Below, in pieces: positions 33,443 through 45,087 of a stretch of 64,000 nt of DNA; the stretch's first letter is position 1; each line of letters begins with the position of its first letter. The stretch lies in contig PYIU01000010.1 in assembly GCA_003415625.1 (NCBI GenBank), forward strand, positions 2,292,501 to 2,356,500, read 5' to 3'. The notes below the pieces were generated by a model that saw only the letters and a list, made by a program, of their open reading frames with translations, ran no database searches and was not told where the DNA came from. A program made the position numbers and the translations under genes. This DNA comes from Aquanectria penicillioides (taxonomy: Eukaryota > Ascomycota > Sordariomycetes > Hypocreales > Nectriaceae).

Positions 33443-34423
33443 GTAATGTGTTTTATCATGATGGCTATTCACACTTGCTCCATGATTGCGCATATCCTAG
33501 AACGTTAGGCAGATAGGAGTTTGCAGCCGTCGTGTTGCCTCATTGCTTCTTCATCTATTTAGACAATAACTTGCTGTACACAACTCAATGTCTAGGTTAG
33601 TTATGACTCCTGCAAGTGTGAGATGGAGCAGCAACTGCACGTAGATGTGGGCTTGCCTTTATTTCCGATGTTGAATTCACATATTCCCGTCCTAATTTGC
33701 TCAGGACCGTGCAGCTAGACTTGCTTTTCTCTCCAGAGTCGAGACTCCAAACATCGAACCGTGCACTGTCAGGTTGCCGATTTTGGCGCACGTGAGGCTG
33801 AAAACTACTGGGGCGCTAGTGTCAAGAGATTGCCGAGATGCCCAGAGTAGGATGTAATCTTGGAATAAGGGCCCTATCACAATCATGCTCTTGTGACTCC
33901 TCTGCTTCATGAACGACAGCCCAAATTACCGCAAAAACTCAGCAAATTCGACCACCTTAGCGGCGACGTGATCTCCGTCTTATACAATAAAAAGAAAGTT
34001 CTCCGTCATATAGGTATTTAGTTGTGTGTACCTTTTCTGCACTTCCTTGAAGAAACTAAGACGGTTGAAATTGCTGAGTTTTTTACGGTCTTTGTACAGA
34101 CAGGTTCATGGCATAAAAGCAGAAACATCCGAGTCCAAGATGATCACCCTGTGTCCTGATGAAGGCGGCTAGGCGAGTTGACTAGCTGTTGGTGGACCTG
34201 GCCTCTGAGGCATAGGCTAGTTGGCCCAGTTCTTAGACTAGTGGAGCGCTGCATTTGCAGGTCAAGCAAGGATAGGGGTTCAGCTTGGCGGCGTACACTC
34301 ACGCTCCCGGTATCACAATAAAGGAACACGATCCATTTCGGTTGTGCTTCCTCAACCACACACTCTTTTACTCAGTCCCTCTTTTACCAACTGTTTACGC
34401 TCCTTCCATCCGCGGGCTCCACC
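33443..34423. other. Intergenic region
   Basis: Between the DUF3638 gene and the Ser/Thr-rich secreted protein. No gene supported. Confidence 0.4.
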
Positions 34424-35401
34424 ATGCGTGCTCTCTCGGTTACCCTCAGCGTCGCTGCTGGATTGTCAGTTGCCATTGCTGGTCCCTGCAACTTCTCTTC
34501 TAGAAGCAGCATCAACTTGATTGAGTCCTCGACCATTCCCGGCGGCAGCGCCGAAACTCCTGCTGCCTCCGTCTCATCGACGGCTGTCAACTCTTCGACC
34601 AGCAGCACGCCTGGATCCTCCGTTATAGCCCCGACACCTGTCAGGCCAACCCTATCATCCAGCACTCCCAGCAGTACCCCAGAAGTCACTCCTACAGTTG
34701 CTGTCTCCAGTACAGTTGAGCCATCCAGCACTCCCAGCAGTACCCCAGAAGTTACTCCTACGATTGCTATCTCCAGTACAGTCGAGTCATCCAGCATTCC
34801 CACCAGTACCCGTGAAGCCACTCCCACGGTTGCTGTCTCCAGTACAGTCGAGTCATCCAGCACTCCCACCAGTACACCCGACTTATCTTCCACTACTACC
34901 ATGCCCAGTACTACAGTCACCAGCACCAGCACCACCACAACCTCGAGCTCAACCACAGAAGCAGCTGCGCTTGCTACATTTGCCGTCGTCGCTGCTGATT
35001 CAGCCAACACCAATATCAACGGCAAAAGGCTCGAGTCTGCTGGGAACGCTTATGCTGTCAGGTTCGGTCCCGCAACGAGCCAGTGGTCGGTCCAGCCATG
35101 CTCCCTCCAGGCTGGCACAAATTTCCTCATGGTTGGTGGTTTATACCTTGCGTATTATCCCAGTACAGCTGCCCTCTACACAGTAACCTCCTCCACTATT
35201 GTCACCTATGGGATGAAAAAAATCGTCTGTAGCCAGGCCTTGAGTGACACAGTCATGTCATGTGCCCCGTCGGGGCTCCCTACAGTCTCGCAGTTCTGTG
35301 TCTATGATAATCCTGCATCAAACTCTCCAGTCTTCATGGCATCCCCTGGGTCCATCCCAAGCGGGAGGCACACTATTGGTTTCATGGCACAAGCATACTA
35401 G
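34424..35401 (+). CDS. Secreted Ser/Thr-rich repeat protein
   Basis: Intronless, 325 aa. A signal peptide is clear (RALSVTLSVAAGLSVAIAG). Residues about 24-185 are almost wholly Ser, Thr, Pro, Val and Glu, with three and a half copies of a 22-residue unit (STPSSTPEVTPTVAVSSTVE and variants); this is a mucin-like, heavily O-glycosylated stalk. The last 140 residues form a compact domain starting ATFAVVAADSANTNINGKRL, with four Cys (PCSLQ, IVCSQ, MSCAP, FCVYD) that may pair. No GPI-anchor tail is evident. The family is unknown to me; similar fungal proteins are surface or wall proteins. A lectin-like C-terminal domain is only a guess. Confidence 0.75.
   Translation: MRALSVTLSVAAGLSVAIAGPCNFSSRSSINLIESSTIPGGSAETPAASVSSTAVNSSTSSTPGSSVIAPTPVRPTLSSSTPSSTPEVTPTVAVSSTVEPSSTPSSTPEVTPTIAISSTVESSSIPTSTREATPTVAVSSTVESSSTPTSTPDLSSTTTMPSTTVTSTSTTTTSSSTTEAAALATFAVVAADSANTNINGKRLESAGNAYAVRFGPATSQWSVQPCSLQAGTNFLMVGGLYLAYYPSTAALYTVTSSTIVTYGMKKIVCSQALSDTVMSCAPSGLPTVSQFCVYDNPASNSPVFMASPGSIPSGRHTIGFMAQAY
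34655..34885 (+). repeat. 66-bp tandem repeat in the secreted protein gene
   Basis: Units start at 34655, 34721, 34787 and 34853, exactly 66 bases apart; the fourth is partial. Each codes for 22 residues. The units are nearly identical, which suggests recent expansion. Confidence 0.85.
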
Positions 35402-35668
35402 AGTCCATTCCTTACGTACAGTGTCCGGTATAACTAGAAAACTCTGGAATCAGAACAGCTTTCGGCAGTAATGTAATTTACACCAATTACCAGTCACACA
35501 AACAAAAATCGCTCAAAGTTCTTCTCTGGCCTACTTAGGTCACGCCGAGCGTGGTCATGCAAGTGATTACTGGGAGTTGTGCCTCATTCAGACTTGACAA
35601 AGTAGAGCCGTCACTATCTTTCACTGTAAATAGGATGAGAAGCATTCACGTATTCTCATCATGAAACA

Positions 35669-36572
35669 TTAGTTAAAAACAATGCCACCATCGACAACCA
35701 TCGTCTGCCCCGTAATATAGTCTGAGTCTGGCCCGCCCAAAAAGCTAGCCAGCTTCGCTACGTCCTCTGGAACGCTGGTACGCCCAAGTAAAATCAGATC
35801 ATCGCTAAACTTCTTAATCATGTCCCCTTTCTTCGCGCCATGTATCTTTGCCAGCTCTTCATCAATCAGATCCCACATGGCTGTGCCCACGATTCCCGGG
35901 GCATATGCATTCACCGTAATCTTATGCGTTGCCAGTTCCATAGCAAACGCTTGAGTAAAACCGCGGACGGCGAACTTGCTGGCGGAGTAATGTGCCATCA
36001 TTGGAAGAGGCTTCATTGCAACGATGGACGCAGCGCCAATAATCTTGCCGCCAGAGCCTTGCTTTATCATTTGTTTAGCCGCTACCGAGTAACAGTTGAA
36101 TACCCCAATGACGTTAACATCGAACATGTGGCGAACATCATCCTCGGATAGCTCAAGCACAGATTTGACTTGAGCGATGCCAGCATTGGCAACCATCGTA
36201 TTCAATGGGCCCAGCTCCTGGACCGATGCTTCGACTAGCCTTTCGACTTCAGATCGACTGGAAACATCGGCAGCATGGCCATAGGCTCTACGGCCGAGAG
36301 CCAGGATCTCGGAGACGGTCTGGTTGATCCCGGACTGGTTCCCTGGGATATCTATAGCAACTTTGTCAGCCAGGGGCCCCAATTTGATGAGGCACTCGAA
36401 TTTGTACCATTAATGCAAAGATCGTAGCCATCTTGGGCAAGACGCAAAGCGACTGCTTTTCCGCTAGGGCCATGTGTTAGTCTAGAATTGATTCCCCATA
36501 ATATGGGCCTTCGACGTACATCCCCCTTGCTGATCCAGTCACGATTGCTGTTCGAGGTGATTGGGAAGCCAT
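35669..36572 (-). CDS. Short-chain dehydrogenase, acetoin/diacetyl reductase-like
   Basis: Three exons (36520-36572, 36408-36463, 35669-36351) give 263 aa, the classical SDR length; two 56-bp introns keep phase. Splicing restores the cofactor loop TGSARGIGKAVALRLAQDG and CIND-IPGNQSG. Also present are VANAGIA, the catalytic Ser in IIGAASIVAM, the Tyr-Lys pair in HYSASKFAVRGF, VNAYAPGIVGTAMWD and the C-terminal ITGQTMVVDGG. An Asp after the second strand (CIND) suggests NADH preference. The pattern resembles meso-butanediol dehydrogenase/diacetyl reductase (acetoin formation or breakdown), but SDR substrates are poorly predicted from sequence. It is cytosolic and convergent with the secreted repeat protein gene. 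Confidence 0.9.
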
Positions 36573-38175
36573 TGCTTTATGCTGACTTTTCTTCAAACAA
36601 AGGGTTTCCTGGGTCAATGATACGAGACCTAGGATATTTCAACGGTGGTAAAGAAACACGCTGATAGAGATCAAATTTGATTGAGGATGACCATTGTGAC
36701 AGAAATGTGAGGGGAATTTATACCCCAGCAACAACTCCATCAACAAGAGTAGCATCGGAACCGCATTTGCCTAAATTATATATGCAACATGCAACGGCTT
36801 CTCGGAACAATTTACCCGCCTCTGAGATTACAAAAACAATGCAACCGTCCGTTTTGATAACGGCAGTTGGATACACCAGTGGCAAGGTTCCCCACGCATC
36901 CATCCCCGCATCCCCAGATATTCCAGCTTCAACCCCGCCGGCAGATTGGATGTGGGCCTTCGGAGAGATCGGAACCGATCGAGGCAGGGGTGTAGGTCTT
37001 CGGATCAACGGATTGTTGTCGGAACCGATCAAATAGAGGTGATGACTGGTGTAGGAGGAGCTTTGAATTGACTCCTTCATGGTTGACTATTCAACATCCA
37101 TGTAATGTGCTGAGCACCGTACATAAATACGTAATCAAGCTCAGCAAAGACAAGAAATCGCTCAAGACGGCGAAATTTGTCTCACCATTCATGAAGATCT
37201 TTTCTCGATCGAATCAGAAAACCCAGCAGCTAAATCTAATAGCTAAAAGGGCTAACATTTAACAGTCATTTAAAGGACATTACTCGCAGCGTTGGGGGGA
37301 TTACAGCGACATTTAGCGCAAAACCACAAACAGGTTACGATTTACCCAACATCTTTCTAGATTGGTTTTGTTTCCTTTATTTAAGAACATCCCAAAGCAA
37401 TGGAGCAATTTCTCGAACTAATTGAAGTCCCCGCACCTGGTCGAAGGAGCTTACGGAGCTGGACTTACCCTATACCTCCCCAAGTGGGTTCATGTTTTGG
37501 CTGGTGTTCACGTCGACCACAAAGGTACTGTGTGTTTTCCAAACACCTATCCTGATCACGCCCAATGGTGCAAGGTTTTAATAATCACTCCAGATAGATA
37601 GTAGCCCTACCTTCTAATGCACAATGCTGTTGTGCATTGAATTTTGTCATTGAGAATGAATGTCAACGTGGTCGTGCCGGCTCATTTGGAACAGCTGGCC
37701 TACGATATAGACCAGTCATTTAAAGTCACCTACATCAAGTTCAGACACCTGAACTAGCTGGGAGAAATATGAGCCTAATTGAGACTTGTGCCTGTATCCC
37801 TGCAGTACTCGCTTGAACCCGCTCGCTCGTCTTTTGCTTCTCTGCCTCTTCTTTGTGATCGCATCCCATTAACCATTCTTGAAGCTCATTTTCGTATCAC
37901 GACATAGAAGAATGAGGCTCGAGCATTTTATCTATCACTCTATCTTCCAAGCTAAACCGTTTTTGATCTTTTTTTGTCTGTGGCATGATCGGTCAGCCGC
38001 GTTCAATATTGTGCTTCACGTGGGTGTGAAACGGCGTAATATCATGCCGAGTGCTGCAAGGGTGTAAGAAATTGCCACCGTTGTCAATATTTGAATCTTT
38101 GGCGTTTCCTCTTTTCCTTTGTTCGTAGATCTTCATTTTCTCGCAAGTAGAGAGTTAGTTCTATCAAGCTATCTG
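36573..38175. other. 1.6-kb gene-poor stretch
   Basis: Divergent promoter space between the SDR gene and the alpha/beta hydrolase gene. Overlapping 119- and 120-codon frames on opposite strands around 36.7-37.1 kb have no recognisable features and are not called. Confidence 0.4.
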
Positions 38176-39108
38176 ATGGATCCACATCAACCATCCACAT
38201 TCTTGCTGCCCAATGGCCGTACAATTGCATATACCACGTACGGAACGCCACTCAGCAGCTCGTCTCACCCACCGATAATCTACCTTCATGGCTTCCCGTC
38301 GTCTCGGATTGAGGGTGCACTATGGCACCAGGACGCAGAAGAGCTCGGCATACATCTGATCGCTGTTGATCGTCCGGGAATGGGCTACTCTACCTTCCAA
38401 ACCGGGAGGACCCTGCTTGACTGGCCAAATGATCTGACTGCTCTGCTTGATGAGCTTCATGTCAACGAATTTGGGTTGATTGGTAGTTCGGGCGGAGGCC
38501 CTTATGTGCTTTCTTGTCTGAGCGTTTTGCCCAAGTCAAGGCTGAAGGCTGGAGCGGCTGTATGCGGAGTGTATCCGTTAAGCCTAGGAGCAAGTCGTAT
38601 GTTGTTTGCGAGCTGGATTCTGTTGAAGGGCGCCCAATGGGTGCCATGGCTTGTCAGTGCTTTGGTGGACTGGCAAGTGGGAATGGCCGCTCGCGATTTG
38701 GCCCGGCCAGACCGATTTGAGGCAGCATTAACCAAAAGCTTGATGGGAGAGGGCTTACCCGAGGTTGACAGAACCTATTTGGCAGATATGATGGCAAATC
38801 AAGAAACCTTTTCATCTTTTGTCCGTGCAGTCAGAGAAAGCCTTCGAGAATCATCAAAGGGAGCTACCTGGGAAGCGAGAATCCTTGGTGGGGACTGGGG
38901 ATTTTCACTAACCGAGGTAGACGGAAGCAGACTTGTGATGTGGCACGGTACGTTGGATGCAAATGTTCCCATAGAGATGGCCGACAAAGCAGCGGAAATC
39001 ATACAGCCAGTGGTATATAAGCGGGTAGAGAACAAGGGTCACCCCAGCCTCGGCTACGGACATAGAAAGGAGGTACTGGAGAGTCTGCTATCCGAAATGG
39101 CAAAATAG
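38176..39108 (+). CDS. Alpha/beta hydrolase
   Basis: Intronless, 310 aa from the first ATG at 38176 (MDPHQPSTF). The fold's landmarks are clear: the oxyanion-hole strand IIYLHGFPSSRIEG, then AVDRPGMGYST, the nucleophile elbow GLIGSSGGGPYVLS with catalytic Ser, an acid candidate in MWHGTLDANVPIEMA and a catalytic His in ENKGHPSLG near the C-terminus. This is the general hydrolase branch (epoxide hydrolase, esterase or thioesterase like) with a cap domain of about 80 residues in the middle. No signal peptide is seen. The substrate is unknown, and no adjacent gene gives a pathway hint. Confidence 0.85.
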   Translation: MDPHQPSTFLLPNGRTIAYTTYGTPLSSSSHPPIIYLHGFPSSRIEGALWHQDAEELGIHLIAVDRPGMGYSTFQTGRTLLDWPNDLTALLDELHVNEFGLIGSSGGGPYVLSCLSVLPKSRLKAGAAVCGVYPLSLGASRMLFASWILLKGAQWVPWLVSALVDWQVGMAARDLARPDRFEAALTKSLMGEGLPEVDRTYLADMMANQETFSSFVRAVRESLRESSKGATWEARILGGDWGFSLTEVDGSRLVMWHGTLDANVPIEMADKAAEIIQPVVYKRVENKGHPSLGYGHRKEVLESLLSEMAK

Positions 39109-40519
39109 GTCACCAAGGTGGCAATGCATTTTGGTACTAGTTTACACACTATATAACTTGCTTTTCAGTGGGATGTCTACATCAGAAATCACCAAATACT
39201 TAATACCAAGGAGCATGATTGATCAAGGGTTAGATTGAGTGCGAGGATATATCTCTGCACATGGTCTTGGCAGAGTTGTTGATGTCAGAAGGCCGCTGAC
39301 TCGTTGTGACCCTCCAGAAAGGCCCGAGACGGAAGTTTATTGGCAGATAGAATAAGGTATTTATTTCTCCTACCAGCTAAGTTGTGCTCTAGCGGCTGTT
39401 ATGTAGCTTTATAATCTCCTATCTATAAATAAACAGGAGGCTCAATTCTAACGTCCTAAATTGCCCACCTTGACATTGTACTATTCCCGCAATCGAGTCC
39501 TCAAGTCTCTTTCACCAAACTATCCCCGAAGACGATGATTCAATTGGCCCATGCTGCTGTTACGCAGTACGTTAGTATTGTGGTACCTTCGTCGCTCCTC
39601 CGTCTCTTTCTCAGCTGATCAAGGACTCCCACCTGCAGTCTTCCAGCCATGTCGCCTTTCGTGTGGCCAGTATAGAATCGGGGATTATCCAGTCGATTTA
39701 TTACCGGGCCCTGTTGCTGGATGGCCTCTTTGCCGAGTTCGTCACAGTACTTAGCAAAATTGTGCTTCTTAAAACTTCGGCCTCATGGCCCTAAGAAAAT
39801 TCCGCGATATGAGTTAAAACAGGTCTGCAATGAGTAATCTGATCCAGGTTCAGCTGACTTGCCACAGTGAAAGCATCTGGAGACCTATTAAAGTGATTTT
39901 CACCATCACATTAGAGAACTTCAGGAGTCACCGAGTCTTATGGCGTGTCATTTTCTAGCGAGTACAAGGCGTTTGCGAAGGTTTAGGCTTGCAAAGACGG
40001 AGCGCAAATCCCGGCGTAGCACGACATGACGTCCACGCATCTACGAATAAGCTTACCGTTGGACGCCGAGCGCTAGGATTCACCAATCATTACCAAGCCA
40101 TAGCAAAACAACTACTGCGCCCATTGATTCTGTATGGCGGCCTAGAAGCCCCCGCCCCTATGCTGTGGCTGTAAGCATGAGGGCTCGGGGACCCCGTTGC
40201 ATCTCAGCATCGCCCACTATCAGAAGGAAAAGACCGTGAGGAAGCCCCGAAATAGCCCATCGGCACTCAAGTACCGGCATTGTGTGCTTATGTAGCCGCG
40301 CCTCATGCCCACAGCCCCACCGTTTTGCCACAGAGCAACAATGAAGCATAGATATACGTTCCCATGGCGGGTATATAATCAAAGGAGTTCGGCCAGAATA
40401 TAGTCTCGAAGAACAACAGACCATCTTGGAGTTTCTTATCATCTTTCATAGCCCTATTCCACTGTCCTTTGCCCCTTAGGACTTGGCCTCTCAAAGCGGC
40501 TATTGAGCCCATACCCATT
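39109..40519. other. 1.4-kb intergenic region
   Basis: Between the hydrolase and the S41 peptidase gene, both rightward. No gene seen; a TATA box near its right end is listed separately. Confidence 0.4.
40372..40378 (+). promoter_or_regulatory. TATA box of the S41 peptidase gene
   Basis: TATATAA about 145 bases upstream of the peptidase ATG at 40520. Confidence 0.5.
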
Positions 40520-42755
40520 ATGATTTTCAGTTTAACCATCCTCGCACTTGCGGGCTTGACTACTGCCATCCCTACACCACCTTCTTTCGATTTTAAGCGA
40601 GACCTTCTTGAAAGCGGCTCTGAACCGTGCAAGATTATTTCAGAGGCATGGAAGGCTGCCAACAGCGATGGAACGAGCGATGTCGACATTGACGTCCCTC
40701 CCTCAGTAGGCATCGCCTGCCTCAAGTCGGTTCCGGTCGCCAAAGAGCGTGACATTGCCCTCATCGATTGGCTTGTCCCCTACGTGCAATTCCACAGCAC
40801 AATCGACGTCCTCCAAAATCCACCAGATGAATACCTCAACACTGGCGTGAACATTCTTGGCGGCCTCGACGCGATTAAGAATAAGCTCAAGCACGGCGGC
40901 TACAGCAATCAATACGAAGTTATGGCTGATCTTAGAGCACTGGTATGAAAATATTACTGATCGCCGTGATTGACAGCTCCCGCTAACTTTTTTTTTAACA
41001 TAGTTCGTTGCCGGCCACGATACCCATTTCGCTTACCTCCCGCCGATGTTCTCCGTCTTCAATTACTATCGTCCTGATCTCGACCTCATCTCCTTGTCTA
41101 GCGACGGTGTCCGCCTACCAGAGATTTTTAAATCGTCGGACATCATCAAGGCGTTTACGAACAAGGAGAATTACAAATACTCCGCCCTCGCCAGCATCGA
41201 TGACATCCCGATTGTCCAGTGGATCGAGAACAACGCTCAGCAGGTCGTCGCCAGCTGCCAAGACCCAGACGCCATGTTCAACGACAAGCTTAGCAGCATA
41301 CCGATGAGTGTGAAGGGAAGGGGCATGATTTCCCAGACCCCATTTGAAATTCCTGACAAACATGTGTTGAAATTCAAAAATGGCACCAAAGTCGGCATGA
41401 CAAACAAAGTTAGAATTCTTGCATCGTCTGATTTGTCGAATATCAACTCTGGAAAGGACTTCCAAACGGCCTTTGAGATCCCTGTTACCACCACCGCAAC
41501 TACATCTTCCGAGACTCAAACAGCCGCTGCAACTGAAACCACCAAGTCGACAACCCCGACTTCGCAAACCATCCCCGGCTACCCGTACCCCGCCATTAAG
41601 CACTCTTTGAACTCGATCGCTGGGTATTTCCTCAACGAGACTGGATACAATGATGTCGCCGTACTATCCATTATCGATTTCATCCCTAGCCCACTGCCGG
41701 CTGGTTTTAACATGACCGAGTATTCCATGGAAGGCTTTGAAGTGGTATCTAATTTCTTGAAGATGGCCAAGAAGAATAAGAGCAAAAGGCTCGTCATTGA
41801 TATGCAGGCTAACGGTGGTGGCTCGGTTCTCTTGACTCGAGGAATCTATCGCGTGCTATTCCCGGAGGGCAAATTCAACATTCCCACACGTTATCGCGCC
41901 AGTACTCTCTTTGGAGTGGCTGCTGAAGTTGCTTGGGATACGCTAACTACGTTTCTCAACTATGGCCTGCTCTTGAACAACAAGGGAGAAAAGATTACGC
42001 GCGGAAAAGAATGGTTTGGGCCTTACTCCATCAAGGGCGGACAGAATGTCACAATCGCTGCTGTTGATGATGCGTCCGAGACCCTTGATGCCGCGATTGA
42101 ATATTACTTCAACGCCCTGGACAAACCGTTGCCCCTCATGAAGGAACCTGCTTTCCGACCAGAGGACATTATCATCCTGACTGATGGCTTTTGCGGGTCT
42201 GCTTGCACAGTGCTGACTGGTTTCCTACAAAGAAACCACGGCATCCGCAGCGTCGCATTTGGCGGTCGTCCTCTCAATGCTCCAATGCAAGCCATGGGCG
42301 GTACAAAGGGCGCACTGCGACTTGACGCCAGCGACATCTTGAATACCAAAGCGGTCGTTGAAGCGAGCATCAACGGTACAGAGTCGGCTGTCGAGATCTA
42401 CGAGGCCTCCAAGGCGCTGTGCCCGAGCTCCGAGGATTCCCCTCTTCGGCAGGTTCGTGGTGTGATCTCAGTAAATGGCCTCAACAGCTATACGAAAGAA
42501 GATCCCGACGGTTATCCTGTCCAATTCAAGTACGAAGCTGCCAATTGCCGTCTTTTCTATACCCAGAAAATGGCCTCTAGCATGGCAGAACAATGGCGAC
42601 GTGCTTCTGGAGTCGCATGGAAAGGAGAACAATGCGTCCCCGGATCCTCCACTGGTCCAAAGAACACTATCGGGGATGACACTGTGGGATACTCTCCGCT
42701 TGTCCGGAACCAGGCCCGACCGATTCTGAGCAAGGGTAACCCTGGCTATGTTTAA
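40520..42755 (+). CDS. Secreted peptidase S41 family protein, CPAF-like
   Basis: Two exons (40520-40942 and 41004-42755), 724 aa; the 61-bp intron has a GTATGA donor, a GCTAAC branch, a T9 tract and a TAG acceptor. A short signal peptide is visible (MIFSLTILALAGLTTAIP). The N-terminal 250 residues include VAGHDTHFAYLPPMFSVFNY and a beta-rich part like the PDZ-like domain of CPAF-type proteins, then a Thr/Ser/Glu linker (around ETQTAAATETTK). The S41 core follows: RLVIDMQANGGGSVLL, EDIIILTDGFCGSACT with the probable nucleophile Ser540, and VAFGGRPLNAPMQAMGG. S41 enzymes use Ser-Lys or related dyads to cut proteins. Fungal members are usually secreted and poorly studied. N-glycosylation sites (NETG, NMTE, NVTI, NGTE) are present. 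Confidence 0.85.
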
Positions 42756-45087
42756 GGCGGCGGCGAGGACTGGAAAGGGCTTTACACTATTGCGTTTTCA
42801 CTCTTCACATTTCTTTTCCACTGTCTCATCATAAATCGGATGCATCATTACTAGATAGCTTGGCATATAGAAGCGGCAAAGCTCGTGACCCATCATTCAC
42901 AGTAGCAACTCTACTAGTCTCGATCCTGTATCAATATCTACCATGTTCACACACCTACTAGCCTGCACTCTTAGCCCCCTTCTGATGTGACAGAAATGAA
43001 AACTCAAGCCCTTATCAACGTTATCCGAGAAGCCACTTTAACTTCCGATTGAGTTCATCATCCTGGTAATCTCATGCCATGAAATCCAGGGGCCCCACGC
43101 TGGCATCGATGCGGGGGAAATTTGCCATTCCGTCTTACTGGCTGTTGGCCACACACGCCCTACCGATGATGATATCGGTGGAATTCGATCGGATATTAAG
43201 CTACAAGGACCAGGGCCGATCGGAAACAGATAAGCGGCGACGAGCCCTGCTTGGAGACCGCAGGTTCACCTTTTTAGGCGCAAGACAGAATCAGAACGAG
43301 GTGAATATAAATATATGGCTGCGAAAATATCATCGACCACGTAGCAGACAACAGTAGCTCCGTCTCATTTGCCATCCATCATAGGCCCTGGCTGCTTCCA
43401 TGCACGTGGCCGTTTCCTACAAACAGCAGCACCGCTGATCCGACGTTTATGCTAGTTGGGCTGACGTTGCAAATAGATACCCAGCTGGGTCTTCAGCATG
43501 CGCATCACATTCAAGATTTTGTCAAAGTTCCTTTGCAACTTAATGCCTGGGAATATGCTGAGTGAGTCAGCACATGGGAAACGTGTAAAAGGGTGAGCCC
43601 TTCCAATCGACTTTACCAGCCGTATGCAAACTCGCTCGTCGCTATGCGACAGCGTCAGTGTTGGCTGTGATCGCCCTATCATGATGCAAATGCATCGTTG
43701 GTCATCTCAAACCCCCCTTGAACCATCTTTGTTCCCCCACAAGTCACCGCTGCTCTTGCATCTACGCATTGAGTTATTCCGCTGTTGTGTCTTTGATTGT
43801 CCTGCGTCTGATGCCTCGGTTGCTTCTGGCAAGATACTATCGGGAGAGAGAATCTCCTCGTACAAACACTCGAATCTATCTCTATGTGACCTCGAACGAG
43901 AATTAACGGATGCAAAACGTAATCCATGCCAGTTTCAGGGTCAAAAATTACGATAGCGAACTAGAGACAGCAATCACTTCGTGGTATTTATCAGCTGCCC
44001 GACTTTATCTTAATGCGCTCTACCTTTTTGATGAACCTTCTACTGAAGGATACCAAGACTAAATAATTACCCTATACCAAACAGCACCTCTTATCATCGA
44101 ACCCAGTGCAGAGTTCCATGATCAAACCGCGGTTTGTTTCGAGTATTGTCCTTTCTTTTGCTATCGGGTCTTCGTTTGCGCGGCAATTGTCTTTCTCAAG
44201 AATATCACGAATTGTTTCTTACATCCACTACTAAATGAGAAGGTGGGCATGAACTTGCTAGACAGTGTGATATGCTCCCTGAGAAAGGTTTCAGCTGTGA
44301 ACAACGAACGCCCTGGGCGACTCGTCGACGTAATTGGCTTCTTCTGTAATCTTCTGGACTCCATTGTGATTGGAGGAGCTACCATCGAGGCACTTCAGCT
44401 GAAGCAAGTGAGAGATAGACTGAGCCTGAGTGTGGTATATGACTGATTGTGGACATGGAGAAAGCGCCATCGCACCAGCAATAGTACTAGTCAGCAGAAG
44501 GAAGCCCAGAATCCATCGGATATGTATTTTTCAAATAGAAATCTGAAATATACAGACTGTCAGCTATACGGGTGCTATTCGACTGGACAGGCTACAGGGG
44601 GCCTTCATCTGGGATTCCTACATCGGACGGCCCGATTTCTTACGACACCACATATATGTGATGTGCAATTACTTCAGACGCTTGAAAAGTCTCGACGCAA
44701 TATTTGAATATTGTATTGACCAAGTCAATTTGATCAGTTTCTTACTTAAACCCTTTAGCTCCGCTGTGGTTTTCCAGCTTCCAACCATTCTTAGGCCCAA
44801 ATAGCGGAAGGCTTCTATGACTGCGAGTATTGTGGCTGCAGCCGAAAATGCTTGCACCGCAATTGCCTAATTTCTGCCTGTTGCCTTACTTGTTGGGCAT
44901 CAATTCCCGATGGAAATCACAATTACAAAAGCAAAGACGTTTGTAATTAATCACCCACAGTACCAAAGGCCCTCTTTTAGGGTTATCATTGCTCTAGCCT
45001 TTCTTTGTACTTCTTTCGTCTAGTTCCCTAGTTTCAAAAACTCATACATATTAAGCGTTGATAATTCTTTGAGTCTCTATCCAAGCC
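42756..45087. other. 2.3-kb gene-poor stretch before the TPR-CHAT gene
   Basis: No supported gene. Open stretches of up to 110 codons overlap on both strands around 43.4-43.9 kb and 44.2-44.7 kb, none with recognisable motifs. Confidence 0.4.

Noticed and set aside
34384..35025. 213-codon minus-strand frame of Val/Leu-rich repeats
   Set aside because: Antisense of the 66-bp repeat in the secreted protein gene; the plus frame has a signal peptide.
36677..37080. Overlapping 119- and 120-codon frames on both strands
   Set aside because: Mirror frames without motifs; likely chance in promoter DNA of the SDR gene.
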